Source: a virus
Reading direction: 5' to 3' (one strand)
IMG/VR virus record: IMGVR_UViG_3300042564_001760
Coordinates: 1-57,350 of that record
Length of the DNA stretch: 57,350 bases
The position numbers and the translations under genes are program-made. The notes beneath the pieces are model-generated. The model did no database searches, was not told where the DNA came from, and worked only from the letters and a program-made list of their open reading frames with translations. Of this stretch, positions 34,701 through 42,077 are shown piece after piece (the first letter of the stretch is position 1; every line of letters starts with the position of its first letter).

Positions 34701-37464
34701 AAACAGAATCGAAAACTACTATTCACCCACTGACGGAATGCGAGGCAATGAACTGGCACAACTAATGACCGGTATAGATTTTGGCGGTGTACAAATTCAA
34801 GGAACAACTTTTGATGTTACCGGCGGCTGGGATGCTCTTCCGTGGTTTACTGACAGTTGGGACAGCGTGGAATCTAACAGTGATTTTTATTATGTGGCCG
34901 ACGGAAGTACTATTGCAGTAACATTGCCATTTATTCCTGCAGCGGGAGAACAGATTTCTGTATATTGGAAACCTTCGGGAACCAGGATTCCGGGCGATAT
35001 ACAAACACTCGGCGGCACCACAAATCCACAAGTTATTATAGAATCAGGAATCACTGCCCCTAAAACAATTAGAGTAGATGATCCTAATTGGATTCAAAAT
35101 TGGGACAGCTCAAATGCCACTAATCCCAACGCCCAGATGCCTACATTTGTAGGAGATGGATCTACTAGAGTAGTTGAAATCGGTCAATATATCAGTGTAG
35201 AACCAGGTGATACATTGATCTTCCGCAAGTTAGACAGTGACGGATCAGTGACCATCACCGACGTAAATCTTTTAGATACTAAATTGAGTGGCGGATCACT
35301 ATCAAATATTAGTGGTGCGTATCAAACAGCCAACGGTCTTACTGCCGAAGAAATTGTCATAGACGGTGATAAATTCATCAGTCCAGATCAAGTTCCAGCA
35401 CCTGAAGAAAACATTCCGGGGCAAGTGCTAGAAAGTGTGAGTATCAAAGTGTTCCACACATATCCTCAAGGATCTGCTCTGATACAAAATACCATTGCAT
35501 ATTCAGACGGTGTAAAATTTAAATATGCCATAGGTATTAATATATTAGAAAACAATTCAGTAATTGTTTACATTAATAAAATCAAACAAGAACTGGATCA
35601 AGATTATATTATAGACTATGAAACCAATGAGGTGGTATTTAATTATGTACCGATCAGTACCACCATAATTGAAATACTGGCATTTGGTCTAGGCGGTATA
35701 AATTTATTAGATTATCAAGAATTTGTTGCAGACGGTGCAACTACATTGTTTTTAACTAAAGCAATTTTCAGTCAAACTTCGTCAATATTAGTTACAGTTA
35801 ACGGTGATGCCGTTGATGCTGGATTCCTAGACAGTGCTGATTTTACAGATACACTAGATAAAACTTTAGTACAGTTTGGTATTGCTCCGGCTATTGACAG
35901 TGTGGTCAAGGTGGTATGTCTAGGACCCGGCCTAGATGCAGACTCCACAGGACAGAGTATAATTAGAGTTAATAATCAAACTATTGTCTACGATGGATCA
36001 ACCACTAGATTTGTAGTAGACAAATTTGTTAATTTATCTAGGGCCTCCGCGGTATCTAACTTACTGATAAACATTAATGGACAACAGATCAAAGGACCTG
36101 ATACTGTGTTAACAGTCTACGACGGAACCAACAATCAAATTACTATTGGAGTAGATCCAATAAGATTTCCAGGTTCAATAACTTATCCTGATATTCGAGT
36201 ATTTGTAAACAACGACCCAACGATTCAGGTGGTAGACTATACGCTTAATTCTGGATCTAATATTATTACAGTGCGTTCAGATATTCTAGATATAGGTGAT
36301 GTTATTAGAATTGTTGTTACCGCATTTGCAGATTATCAAATAGACAGTGATGAAATTGTTTTCACAGATGCAATTATGGCCACTCTGGAAAACAATGATG
36401 ACAGCACTGCAAAAGATATAATTGAAATTGTTTGGTTTAGTGAATATCCTAGTATGGATATTGTAGCTGATCAATTTGCAGGCGGAAAAGTTCAATATCA
36501 ACTTTCTAGAACTCCTATAAATTCAAATTATGTATGGGTCTATGTAAACGGAGTGAGACAAACACAGGACCGTGATTTTAGTGTATCTTTGCCGAGAGGT
36601 GTGGTATATCTAGATGTTGAAACAACTACCGAAGATGATGTAAAAATTGTTGAATTTGGCAATGACGTATATAGATTTCCTAGTGCATATGAAATTTACA
36701 AAGACATGTTAAACATATACCATTTCAAACGCTACAGCAGAAATGATGTTAAACTAGCCGTAGCATTGAATTACTACGATCAAAGTATTACAGTGGTCAA
36801 TGGTGATCAACTGTATGACCCGACCGACCGACCAGTATCAGGTATTGTATACATCAACAACGAAAGAATAGAATATTTACAAAAGTCTGGAAATGTACTT
36901 ACACAGCTTCGTAGAGGAAGTCTAGGAACTGCTATTGCAATAATTCACGAAGCGGGTAGTTTTGTAACAGACAGCGGCCCATTAGAAACTATTCCGTATA
37001 ATGAAACACAACACCGTTTGGATTTTGTCAGCGACGGTAGTACATTATTAGTTGGTCCTTTAGATTTTGTTCCTACACAAGGAACTAGAAGTTCATGGTA
37101 CCGTGGAATTGACATTGCAACAGGTGGCCCCAACATTCCTGTAACACACGGACCGTGTGATCAATTGGAAATATTTGTAGCTGGTACTAGATTACGTAAA
37201 AACCCTGTCGATGTATTTGATGAAGATCTAGGCCCTAACGGCAGCAAAGAAATAGAAGCAGAATTCAGTGTAGATGGAACAAGCTCTTATATAAGGCTAA
37301 CAAAAGCAATACCGGCGGGCACCCGTATCACGGTAATTAGGAAAACAGGAAGAACTTGGTATGATCGAGGTGTTACAACGGCATCAGCCGGAAGAACTCT
37401 ACAGAAAAATGCTACTGCGATCAGCAATTTTATTTTACAAAAGACAACCATCATACCAGAATAA
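22774..37464 (+). CDS. giant baseplate/virion protein in gp7 position, with FG-GAP repeats
   Basis: 4896 residues, about a quarter of the window; T4 gp7 has 1032. The N-terminal part reads like the wedge proteins of aquatic T4-like phages: LPEVFQTETNAKFMSAVVDPL, YYWVPDGPP, and at about 1140 GWWRGVYTWLYDTDRPH followed by PWEMLGFSQQPSWW. Six FG-GAP-type blades (FG...D/S..G......GAP) occur at about 2178, 2313, 2625, 2769, 2829 and 2908, suggesting an integrin-alpha-like beta-propeller. Three units of a GYxxxPxVxLxGxGxGAxA type occur at about 2950-3030, 3430-3490 and 3790-3860. The rest is beta-rich with YINN/VNG hairpin repeats. One uninterrupted frame has no stop or frameshift. It probably replaces gp7 and neighbouring fibre-attachment proteins (T4 gp8-gp10), and may contact receptors. 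Composition matches its neighbours. Confidence 0.85.
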   Translation: MAKDIFPQSQLPIRRTVELLPEVFQTETNAKFMSAVVDPLVQPGTLSKTVGYVGRRYGKTYNGSDVYLDTDATLRSRYQLEPGVTVKDKDKVENFYDYIDFKNQLKFFGNHLERDDLITDQDHYSWNPPIDWDKFVNFREYYWVPDGPPPITIFGQQQSITSTYRVRLGVGSSWIFFPDGLSLNPTLTLYRGQTYKFQVNAPGEGFVIKTAYDTGSLVYKPYLPYQQGQFAVFNNKLWKAKTFIAITDGSTIDEDSQDWEYVEAASQATALDYNTGITGQGATNGTLTFTVPFDAPDVLFYQSATDINRFGRFLIADIESNTKIDITNEVVGKATYVSSNAITFTNGMKVRFSGQVTPTKYSTDTWVIEGVGESIRLIRFQDLSPPTLSTTSLEVLFDDGGFDTEPFDDAATYPESKDYITINRASQDSNPWSRYNRWFHRSVLEQAHSLNNSEFDSIETARAKRPIIEFTSNLQLFNHGSLAKTPVDFVDTFTTDVFSTIEGSIGYNIDGEELFNGARLLVTADTDTLANNRIYTVNFIIHNNRRQINLVETVDATSTIGDGVFVRRGLLNKGIMYHFTGTSWVPSQKKTAVNQSPLFDVFDDNGVSYGDMDTYPVSSFLGTKLVSYKVGNSVIDKELGFSLSYLNINNVGDIEFNFDWDVDTFDYHSSKEVFFKTIRQGYYKFTHTGSYANGWLKSDRTYLQPVIYSTTVTEVSTRIVSNGIKWTDVQDSEISKILIYINGIKYSGSYTRNQNIFTFPNSFKINDIVTVKVFADADPHLGYYEIPVGLEKNPLNGEVKTFTLGQAVDHVSTAIDLFEQFSGSYPGVSNLRDLTGYQNLSRRFLKHSGITPTAIMLLCDKHVNIIKSIQFAKKSYTEFKNNFIKFAETATYNLDPVEFVDDILATMSKIKTQKDAFADSDMVGSGAYNLKEYIVEDTEITTFALNTKFNLTQLSRTAVYIYINNTQLTHGVDYTFNDTFGFVSISKSLAEGDVIQIKEYVSSSFCFIPPTPSKLGLYKTFIPSLFLDDTYVTPINVIQGHDGSITVAYGDFRDDVLLELEKRIYNNIKQVYTEDLFSQDAILGGYYGSSTYTKQELDSVISSEFLRWFSETNVDYLTNTFFDSEDSFTYTYSNMGDPTGQLNLPGWWRGVYTWLYDTDRPHRCPWEMLGFSQQPSWWEDQYGAAPYTKNNLLLWEDLASGIIRQGPRVGTYDRYKRATLLNHIPVDGDGNLLSPFESGAATNFVLYNNKGTFKFGDLAPVEYAWRSSSDYPFVIMLALCLMRPYEFIIETLDKSRIKVNKIGQTVNKNTNLFFKNSDIVIPTSGGNQTSGLVNYVVDYLRSRGLTESVLQKKIDNLDVNLSTRLSGFVDQSQQKYILDSKNPSASTSNIFLPQENYDINFNISAPISSPSYSAVVVEKLASGFKLFGYDINEPYFRYFEAAKSSNDPLLSVGGVSENFIDWEANKIFGNGTIIRVSDIFYRCIKSHTSGAEFDAQFWQRIAKLPLVGAIEVFRRRTVNSATVKELPYGTVFSSLQDIADFIIGYDAYLQSQGFEFTGYDGNLESAKDWITSIKELLFWSKHKWAESSLITLSPAAAKIELNIDIGVADNLLDSFYDYNILKVDGTILPVEFINVNREFKKITVDVVNDSDGIYFFRCYFVLKEHVTIFDDRTVFNDVLYDKPTGYRQERIKSRGFRTVDWDGDYTSPGFLFDNVNIQIWQPFTDYKLGDIVNYKSYNWTSLVNQQGAIQFKDSNWTKLDTTPAKGLISNFDVRVSQFEDYYNVDADGAGASQRELARHLIGYQTREYLQNLAEDNVTQFKLYQGFIREKGTANAVVKVFDKLSRITADSIVLDEEWAFNVGRLGGIDQLNEIEFEIVKDNLLVNPQAIVITNGPISKNSLDKYLRVNQTNFTRSLIPYSVDINPLTVYQGITRNAGYVKTDQIELFVRSREDILSLDISSLVENSHIWITFDNASWTVLRLNLNTALIIEDIVKDSTTSVITVTVSRKHGLTVDEIVGIKDIVNFTGFYKVVAVTDYTFGVQDGPGPVPSAPDISSIQYNIYQLTQSRFNSYQDLGDQTAALLKQGSKLWIDNTDATVGNWEVVEKQRLYVEKPITNFGATDPRNTGRAVVYADNLKQVITGIPSANSVMVYSETVTGLSVKEILQPETEFTNTTANSFGDAIAISPDNVWLAVGAPLASGVPSRFKGIYEDSYIDPLIPAASYRAGDIVLQNGKLWEATNDQQPGDGSTNTLNTLSVNFRNEDWKLVDVVYANSSGSLGPVKQGMVVLYKRKNNAWELQHTILSPRIEANEKFGSSISIGVSGANYYMSISAPGSLNDLGRVYLYKYTGTTAGSTTQILTFNGTSAVNYAVNTITFSRNHNYITGQLVRYLNGTYAGDDKSLATSPPPPEDYTILYAIRITDTVIQLATSVVNATTGTEIDLKDFGIDDSSSHTLISTATVGWKQMGDPEYRGLYTSSVSAIYSQGSKVWYEGRIYQALEDTYGDGTSLDLSTSNSWQVLDESVTEVSLPSNIALIDSGNVLPILQDSSTAILGSIYPLVTAGNFKLGEIYRIEDYGTTNFQLIGNNPAAGDGLTFKATGVGSGTGTARWTSYQFAELIKAGDMFGQSQAMSRDGSVLVVGAPESDGIYIANYKGVWAHYQTYYEDDIVKYNGDYYRLVDYDPLTGGEADSSEDSTYITTSKNDVPTNSSLQGPWTFVSSEISNPSGKIFIYKRNTNDVYELAQTITAGSLIEISDVVNIDNLNTGDKFGAAVDIDYNGTTIIASSPQADVKSTDQGAVFVFKSAQLDTISYRLKQRLISHENYANEYFGSAISISPATEKIVVGASNASFNLFTIYDQGSTSFDNTNTTFSSDEGNTGQVYVFERKDQTYHLTEKLYVPDLQDWESFGSSVDCVGSVIAVGSPTYRDTVYRIGVNFTTTILLGASGNNALTVDVIIQDGVIVSAIAKDSGAGYTVSDFDDDTDAIEINGSADKARIKVQSMSAGTITKLFVSYGGSGYTGSAEVIETGQVRLFTKDTTKNPWNTIASRQDLTDIELFKNISIYDNETNVKISDIEIVDHYKLKILGAAEQELKFKTLYDPATYTNGTDQQEVDESQAWFEKHVGELWWDLSTAKWLLYEQGDISYRIGNWNQLAYGASIDVYEWVESKYLPSRWNVLADTTEGLAQGISGQPLYPDNTAYSVKILTNSSTGETTDTKYYYWVKNKNIVPKNVPGRRITALDVKSYIENPIGTGQPILSPIAADTLLAFNFESLISSNTALINIQYRKNLKALNSIHNEYQLLTEGVADSLPTETLEAKWIDSLVGYDLAGNIVPDAGIPIKQRYGLSFRPRQTMFKDRFAILKTVIININSVLKTRAFSDTLNFINLGSVDPEPSSVLNQYDVRVDTLTDLAEVGTTRVKKAVLRANIVDGEIDTIDITDSGFGYRNAPFVNLEGNGQGATARVTTDSQGRINSVTVLSKGRRYTSVVAEIRYFSVLVAQDSSINNYWSIYSWDDIRKTFFRSKSQAFNTSKYWEYIDWWQDGYGVTSRIVKEITDLYQEPSIAVNIGDLIRIQEFANGGWAVLEKTEPTQGNILDNYILVGRKNGTINLIIDDLVAVQNIGYDNAISFDADVYDINPTQELRNILKATKEDIFTEDLRVEWNKLFFTSIRYAFVEQPYIDWAFKTSFLNATHNVGDLEQKINYKNDNLENFQEYIEEIKPYRTTIREYISKYTDRDTSYSGTTDFDLPPEYSTQDGKILPIRSNSDRFTSYPWKWWTDNNGYVVTEITVSNGGADYTEVPSVIIEGNGAGATAQAFVANGSVVAVKVLTKGQGYTQAPSVSLVGGNGTSQSIAKAVATIGETAVRTFDLTVKFDRIAKQGIYQTFTKSEIFTATGVSAVFQLQYAPNRDKSKISITKNNQIVLNSEYTITLYTSTTDTYSLIKGKLIFNTTPTLGDIIEINYEKNVELFDSINRIENYYSPTDGMRGNELAQLMTGIDFGGVQIQGTTFDVTGGWDALPWFTDSWDSVESNSDFYYVADGSTIAVTLPFIPAAGEQISVYWKPSGTRIPGDIQTLGGTTNPQVIIESGITAPKTIRVDDPNWIQNWDSSNATNPNAQMPTFVGDGSTRVVEIGQYISVEPGDTLIFRKLDSDGSVTITDVNLLDTKLSGGSLSNISGAYQTANGLTAEEIVIDGDKFISPDQVPAPEENIPGQVLESVSIKVFHTYPQGSALIQNTIAYSDGVKFKYAIGINILENNSVIVYINKIKQELDQDYIIDYETNEVVFNYVPISTTIIEILAFGLGGINLLDYQEFVADGATTLFLTKAIFSQTSSILVTVNGDAVDAGFLDSADFTDTLDKTLVQFGIAPAIDSVVKVVCLGPGLDADSTGQSIIRVNNQTIVYDGSTTRFVVDKFVNLSRASAVSNLLININGQQIKGPDTVLTVYDGTNNQITIGVDPIRFPGSITYPDIRVFVNNDPTIQVVDYTLNSGSNIITVRSDILDIGDVIRIVVTAFADYQIDSDEIVFTDAIMATLENNDDSTAKDIIEIVWFSEYPSMDIVADQFAGGKVQYQLSRTPINSNYVWVYVNGVRQTQDRDFSVSLPRGVVYLDVETTTEDDVKIVEFGNDVYRFPSAYEIYKDMLNIYHFKRYSRNDVKLAVALNYYDQSITVVNGDQLYDPTDRPVSGIVYINNERIEYLQKSGNVLTQLRRGSLGTAIAIIHEAGSFVTDSGPLETIPYNETQHRLDFVSDGSTLLVGPLDFVPTQGTRSSWYRGIDIATGGPNIPVTHGPCDQLEIFVAGTRLRKNPVDVFDEDLGPNGSKEIEAEFSVDGTSSYIRLTKAIPAGTRITVIRKTGRTWYDRGVTTASAGRTLQKNATAISNFILQKTTIIPE

Positions 37465-37467
37465 ATA
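37460..37467 (+). promoter_or_regulatory. T4-like late promoter box AATAAATA
   Basis: AATAAATA spans the stop of the giant gene. It lies only 4 bases before ATG 37472, so RNA started here would begin at or after that ATG. Confidence 0.5.
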
Positions 37468-37471
37468 CACT

Positions 37472-38134
37472 ATGAATAATAATTTCAACGAGCTCGATAT
37501 GCCCAACGAACAAAAACAACCAGAAAAAACACCCAACGAAAGTGGTGGATTCCACGTCGAAGGACACATAAAAATATTTGATCCTCAAACAGGCGAGGTA
37601 TTTCAAGACAAACGCAATGCCATTCATTATGAAAATATGAGTGTGGCAATGGTCAACAGTCTTAGTAATCAAGGCCAAGGCTGGATTTATCAAATGGTTT
37701 TTGGCAACGGCGGAACCACAGTAGACCCAACTGGACTGATTAGCTATCTAACACCAAACACTGTAGGAGTTAACACCAGTCTGTATAATCAAACCTATGC
37801 CAAAGTGGTGGATAAAAATGCTACAGAAAATACAGATCCTATTAGAAATAAAATGGAAATTAGGCATATAAGTGGAGCCACTTACAGTGATATTATTATT
37901 AGTTGTTTGTTAGATTACGGCGAACCAGACGGACAAGATGCATTTGACAACAGTCAAGATATGAGTGGTAATTTTGTTTTTGATGAATTGGGTCTAAGAT
38001 CGTATAGCGACAGCGGCACAGGCAAATTATTAACCCATGTGATTTTTCACCCTGTTCAAAAATCTCTGAACAGACTATTACAAATTGATTATACAATTCG
38101 TGTACAGAGTTTAACTGGATTCACGGAGGTGTAA
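37472..38134 (+). CDS. conserved virion structural protein, gp9 position
   Basis: 220 residues. It opens MNNNFNELDMPNEQKQ, then a short polar linker and HVEGHIKIFDPQTGEVFQDK, NAIHYENMSVAMV and IYQMVFGNGGTTVD. It ends with strands LGLRSYSDSG, THVIFHPVQKSLNR and IDYTIRVQSLTG. The GHIKIxDPxTGEVxxxKRNAIHYENM motif is common in aquatic tailed-phage structural proteins, from memory. The frame is open further upstream inside the giant gene; ATG 37472 fits the family start. An in-frame ATG at 37499 would better suit a transcript from the late box at 37460-37467. T4 has gp9, the fibre socket, at the matching position. No sequence match to gp9 is claimed. Confidence 0.75.
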   Translation: MNNNFNELDMPNEQKQPEKTPNESGGFHVEGHIKIFDPQTGEVFQDKRNAIHYENMSVAMVNSLSNQGQGWIYQMVFGNGGTTVDPTGLISYLTPNTVGVNTSLYNQTYAKVVDKNATENTDPIRNKMEIRHISGATYSDIIISCLLDYGEPDGQDAFDNSQDMSGNFVFDELGLRSYSDSGTGKLLTHVIFHPVQKSLNRLLQIDYTIRVQSLTGFTEV

Positions 38135-38137
38135 TAA

Positions 38138-40219
38138 ATGCCATATATTGTAAATTTTACTGATAACGAAAATAAGACACCGATCACGGTGTACGATAAC
38201 ACCTCAAACACAGATACCAGCTTGACATTTCCAGGAAGAAATGTAACTGGGTATGGTCAGACTATTGGTCAAAATTTTCTAGCCCTGTTAGAAAATTTTG
38301 CAGGCCCGGCTCAACCAGTCAACCCTACTGAAGGACAGTTATGGTTTGATACCAACACAAGAACACTACAAATCTATGACGGTGTTGGTTGGAAAGCAGC
38401 CAGCGACATTCAAAAGAGTGTTGTAGCTCCTTCTGTTGAACAAAGCAAAGTTGGCGAACTTTGGGTAGATACCGTAAATCAACAATTATATGTTTTCTCA
38501 GGCACAGACTGGATTTTAGTTGGACCTAATTTTTCAACAGGACTATTGAGCGGCCCGCTAGTTGAGCAGATTGTAGACACCAACAATATTACCAAAGTAG
38601 TTTTAACCTTTTATGTAGAAGATAAACCGGTTGTAATTATCAGCAAAGACAGTTTTACTCCAAAAAATTCTATCACAGGATTTCTTGCAGTAAGATCAGG
38701 AGTGAATATATCATCTACAACAGATCTAGGACTGGGTGGATTTAGTCCCAAACTGTACGGAACAGCCACTTCAGCAGACGGATTAAATGTCAGTGGTGTG
38801 GTGATTGACAGCGGTAAATTTCTTAGATCGGATATCACTAATACCACTGAATTTGGATTGAACATTAGAAACAACTCAGGTATCAATATCGGAGTAGACA
38901 GTTCATTTAATCTTTCTAATTCAGCTACCGCTGCTAAAATCTATAATTCCTCAGCAGGTAGCAGTATTGATATTCAACTGAACAGTGACGGTATACCTAA
39001 CACAATATTACGAGTAATTGATAATAAAGTTGGAGTTAATAATCTCAGCCCACAAGAATCGTTGGACATAATTGGTAACACTAAAATTAGTGGAAACTTG
39101 ATTGTTGATAGCACAGTAGGAACCACTAATCTCAGCAATGGTTCAATTAGAACTGCTGGGGGACTAGCTGTAACCAAAAATGCATTAATCGGTACAACTT
39201 TAGAAGTAGTCGGAACTACTACCGCACGGAATATTGATCCAGCACTGAATGATACTTTTGAATTTGGTAGTGCTACCAAGCGTTGGAAAACAATCAGAGC
39301 ACAGACTATTATTGCAGAAACTGTGGAAGGAGTACTTGGAGGAGATATCAGTGGTAATGCTGTTACTGCCACAAGTTTACAAAACACCACAGCATTCTCT
39401 ATCACAGGAGACATAGCTTCAACGGCTCCAATAACTTTTAACGGCAGCACAGGCGGTTATACAAAAACATTTAATACAACACTTTCTTCTTCTATCATTA
39501 GTAGTAAAGCAGAACCTATTCCTAATAGATCTAAAACAGATGATTTTGTTTTGGTTTTTAGATCAAGTACCAGCGGCCTGCTTAAACAATCTAGAGATAC
39601 ATTTATAGCTGATTTAGGATTGCCAATTGGTGCTATTCTGCCTTATGCAGGTTCTAGTGCTCCTTATGGATTTTTGTTTTGCGATGGTGGCGAAGTAGAA
39701 AGAGGAAAATTTTCTGATTTGTACGATATCATTGGCACAACCTACAACGGTGTTGATCCGTTAGTTGGAGTTAATACTTTTAGAATTCCCGATCTAAGAG
39801 GTAGATTTGCTCTAGGAAGAGATAATATGGACAACGGTATCACAGTGCCTAACAGCACTGGTGGATATGTAGAAGGCGGCGGCGGAGCGGTAGGAAGAGT
39901 ATCTGGAACTGAACCACAAAATATTGGTCAAGGCAGCGGTACATCAACTCAAACACTGTTGATTAGAAATCTTCCAGATCATGAACACGATATGGTAGGT
40001 AGCACCGGCGGACAATATGCTGCGGTAAAATTAGACACCGCTTTGCCAACTGATTTTGGTGCATTTTTAGATGCAGGGCCAACAGCAGCAGGTAAATTCA
40101 ATTACCTTCCTAATTCAGGGGGTATTAAAACTACAAATCCGTTAAGCGAAGCATTTTCATTAATGAATCCGTTTCTAACAATAAACTACATTATTAGGTC
40201 AGGACCTCCTGCATTCTAA
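38138..40219 (+). CDS. tail fibre paralogue 1 with C-terminal tail-collar domain (gp12-like)
   Basis: 693 residues. The N-terminal ~75 residues carry the module shared with the next three genes: GYGQTIGQNFLALLENFAGP...EGQLWFDTNTRTLQIYDG, repeated in weaker form as GELWVDTVNQQLYVFSG. Beta-rich shaft follows (about 90-490). The C-terminus has a phage tail-collar domain (about 497-640) with IGAILPYAGSSAPYGFLFCDGG, then TFRIPDLRGRFALGRDN, as in T4 short tail fibre gp12, and a late HEHDM motif. It probably contacts the cell surface. GGAGG is placed before the ATG. It is the only one of the four paralogues with a collar domain. Confidence 0.85.
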   Translation: MPYIVNFTDNENKTPITVYDNTSNTDTSLTFPGRNVTGYGQTIGQNFLALLENFAGPAQPVNPTEGQLWFDTNTRTLQIYDGVGWKAASDIQKSVVAPSVEQSKVGELWVDTVNQQLYVFSGTDWILVGPNFSTGLLSGPLVEQIVDTNNITKVVLTFYVEDKPVVIISKDSFTPKNSITGFLAVRSGVNISSTTDLGLGGFSPKLYGTATSADGLNVSGVVIDSGKFLRSDITNTTEFGLNIRNNSGINIGVDSSFNLSNSATAAKIYNSSAGSSIDIQLNSDGIPNTILRVIDNKVGVNNLSPQESLDIIGNTKISGNLIVDSTVGTTNLSNGSIRTAGGLAVTKNALIGTTLEVVGTTTARNIDPALNDTFEFGSATKRWKTIRAQTIIAETVEGVLGGDISGNAVTATSLQNTTAFSITGDIASTAPITFNGSTGGYTKTFNTTLSSSIISSKAEPIPNRSKTDDFVLVFRSSTSGLLKQSRDTFIADLGLPIGAILPYAGSSAPYGFLFCDGGEVERGKFSDLYDIIGTTYNGVDPLVGVNTFRIPDLRGRFALGRDNMDNGITVPNSTGGYVEGGGGAVGRVSGTEPQNIGQGSGTSTQTLLIRNLPDHEHDMVGSTGGQYAAVKLDTALPTDFGAFLDAGPTAAGKFNYLPNSGGIKTTNPLSEAFSLMNPFLTINYIIRSGPPAF

Positions 40220-40229
40220 AGGATAAAAA

Positions 40230-42053
40230 ATGGCGTATTCGATTAATAAAACAGACGGAACACTATTAGCTACTGTGGCTGATGGTCAAGTTGATGACCT
40301 AACAACTGACATTACCTTGATAGGAAAAAATTACAGTGGCTTTGGTGAATCGTTAAATGAAAATTTTATAAAACTTTTAGAAAATTTTGCAGGCACCGGT
40401 AGACCTGAGCATCCAATTAGGGGACAGCTATGGTTTGACTCTAGCGAAGCAAAACTAAAAGTTTACACGGGTACAGGATTTGTTCCAGTAAGCTCGGCTA
40501 GTATTTCAAATTCTCAGCCCAGTCAACCGGGTGCCGGAGATCTATGGTTTAACAACATCAGTAAACAACTATACTTCTATGACGGTGTTAGTTTTATTTT
40601 GCTTGGTCCTGCTTATTCTCAGGCACAGGGACTTAGTGGATTCAAAGTTGAAACTATTTTAGATTCGTTAAATGCATCCCGTGTTGTAACCTATCTATAC
40701 AATAATGGAATTTTGTTAGGAATATTTGCCAAAGACACATTTACTCCTAAATTAAACATTGAAGGTTTTAGTGGAAGTATTATTCCTGGATTTAATGCCG
40801 GAACACTAGCGGGCATAAAATTCAATGTCACCGCAACCAACGCAGATCGACTTGACACTGTCATTGCATCCCTTTATGCTCGACGTGATCAAGCAAACAA
40901 TTTTGCAGAGCCGTTAATTATTACCAATAACAGCGGACTTAATGTAGGAGCTGGAACTGAAGGAGCATTTAATGTTGCCGCCGGCAATGTGAGATTGTAC
41001 AATACAGCTTCAAATAAAAATCTCAGTTTTGCTGTACAAAAGGGAGTTGTTAGCGAAACAGCTGTTAACATTATTTCACCAACTCGAGAAATAAAAATTT
41101 ATGATGGGTTTACTGATAGTTTAACCACAGTTGGGGGTAATCTAACAGTGGTAGGCGATCTTGTGGTTCAAGGAAATACAACCACAATCAATACCAGTGT
41201 ACTTACTATTGAAGATAAAAATGTTGTTTTAGCCAGTCTTGGCGATAGTTCTTCCAATACCGACGAATATGCTGACGGCGGTGGAATTATTCTAAGGGGA
41301 AATAGTGACCATGAATTTACTTGGGATAAAAATGTTGGATGGTTTAGCACAGAAAATATTAATTTAGCCGCCGGACAAAATTATAAAATTGCTGGAAATA
41401 CAGTGTTAACTTCAACACAATGTTTTTCAAGTTCTTTTCCTAATTTGAACAATGTGGGAACTTTGGTAAATTTATCAGTAGACAATATTTTTATAGACAA
41501 TCAACGAATATCTACTATAAGTTCTTTAGATCTAGAACTAGCGCCAGATGGCAGCGGGAATATTGTATTAATTGGTTCACCTTTGCTGACGGGATTGATT
41601 ACTACTAGTCAAAATTCACCTGTACAAACTACTGAAAATACTGGATCAATTGGCACTGCATTGGGTGCTACTGAATTATCTGAAGCCACAAACAAGAAAT
41701 ATGTTTTGAATGTGGTAAGAACTCGATCACTAGTATTCAGCATAGATGTATCAGATTTTCCAACTGACGGAGATATTGCTATAATTTTAACAAGTCTGGC
41801 TCCTGTAAACGAATATGAAAACGGCACATTAGCTAGAATTTTGTGTACAAGACTAGCAAATATAAGTTCTACTGCTACTACCAGTCTCGGAGCCCCGTCT
41901 ACCGCTGAATTTGTTACCCCAACAGGCACTGCATTTGCTATAACAAATCAAACAATTGTGAGTCCTATTACTGTTGGTGCTCAACCTATCAGCGTTTTTA
42001 GAACTGTTAAAACTTTTATACTACAGGCCGGTGTCTGGACATTTAGCTCTTAA
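40230..42053 (+). CDS. tail fibre paralogue 2
   Basis: 607 residues. It shares the N-terminal module (GFGESLNENFIKLLENFAGT, then GQLWFDSSEAKLKVYTG and GDLWFNNISKQLYFYDG) with its three neighbours. The middle resembles paralogue 1 (KDTFTPKLNIEGFSG). The shaft contains a repetitive strand set, GNLTVVGDLVVQGNTTTINT followed by VLTIEDKNVVLA, found in many phage fibres. The C-terminal half differs from the other three and has no collar or YADLAE domain. The last ~100 residues (SLVFSIDVSDFPTDGDIAIIL...) form an unrecognised beta-rich domain. AAGGA lies before the ATG, 10 bases after the previous stop. Confidence 0.8.
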   Translation: MAYSINKTDGTLLATVADGQVDDLTTDITLIGKNYSGFGESLNENFIKLLENFAGTGRPEHPIRGQLWFDSSEAKLKVYTGTGFVPVSSASISNSQPSQPGAGDLWFNNISKQLYFYDGVSFILLGPAYSQAQGLSGFKVETILDSLNASRVVTYLYNNGILLGIFAKDTFTPKLNIEGFSGSIIPGFNAGTLAGIKFNVTATNADRLDTVIASLYARRDQANNFAEPLIITNNSGLNVGAGTEGAFNVAAGNVRLYNTASNKNLSFAVQKGVVSETAVNIISPTREIKIYDGFTDSLTTVGGNLTVVGDLVVQGNTTTINTSVLTIEDKNVVLASLGDSSSNTDEYADGGGIILRGNSDHEFTWDKNVGWFSTENINLAAGQNYKIAGNTVLTSTQCFSSSFPNLNNVGTLVNLSVDNIFIDNQRISTISSLDLELAPDGSGNIVLIGSPLLTGLITTSQNSPVQTTENTGSIGTALGATELSEATNKKYVLNVVRTRSLVFSIDVSDFPTDGDIAIILTSLAPVNEYENGTLARILCTRLANISSTATTSLGAPSTAEFVTPTGTAFAITNQTIVSPITVGAQPISVFRTVKTFILQAGVWTFSS

Positions 42054-42071
42054 GTTAAATACATAAGGAGC
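42046..42071 (+). promoter_or_regulatory. RBS-covering hairpin with late-box-like loop before fibre 3
   Basis: GCTCTTA (42046-42052) pairs with TAAGGAGC (42064-42071) with one bulged G, covering the AAGGAG ribosome-binding site of the gene at 42078. The loop contains GTTAAATA (42054-42061), matching the late box at its last six positions. RNA started from that box would lack the 5' arm. Confidence 0.45.
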
Positions 42072-42077
42072 GAATCA

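Noticed and set aside
37361-37471. N-terminal extension of the structural protein into the giant gene
   Set aside because: The extension overlaps the giant gene in another frame, reads unlike a protein start, and the late box and family start favour 37472 or 37499.
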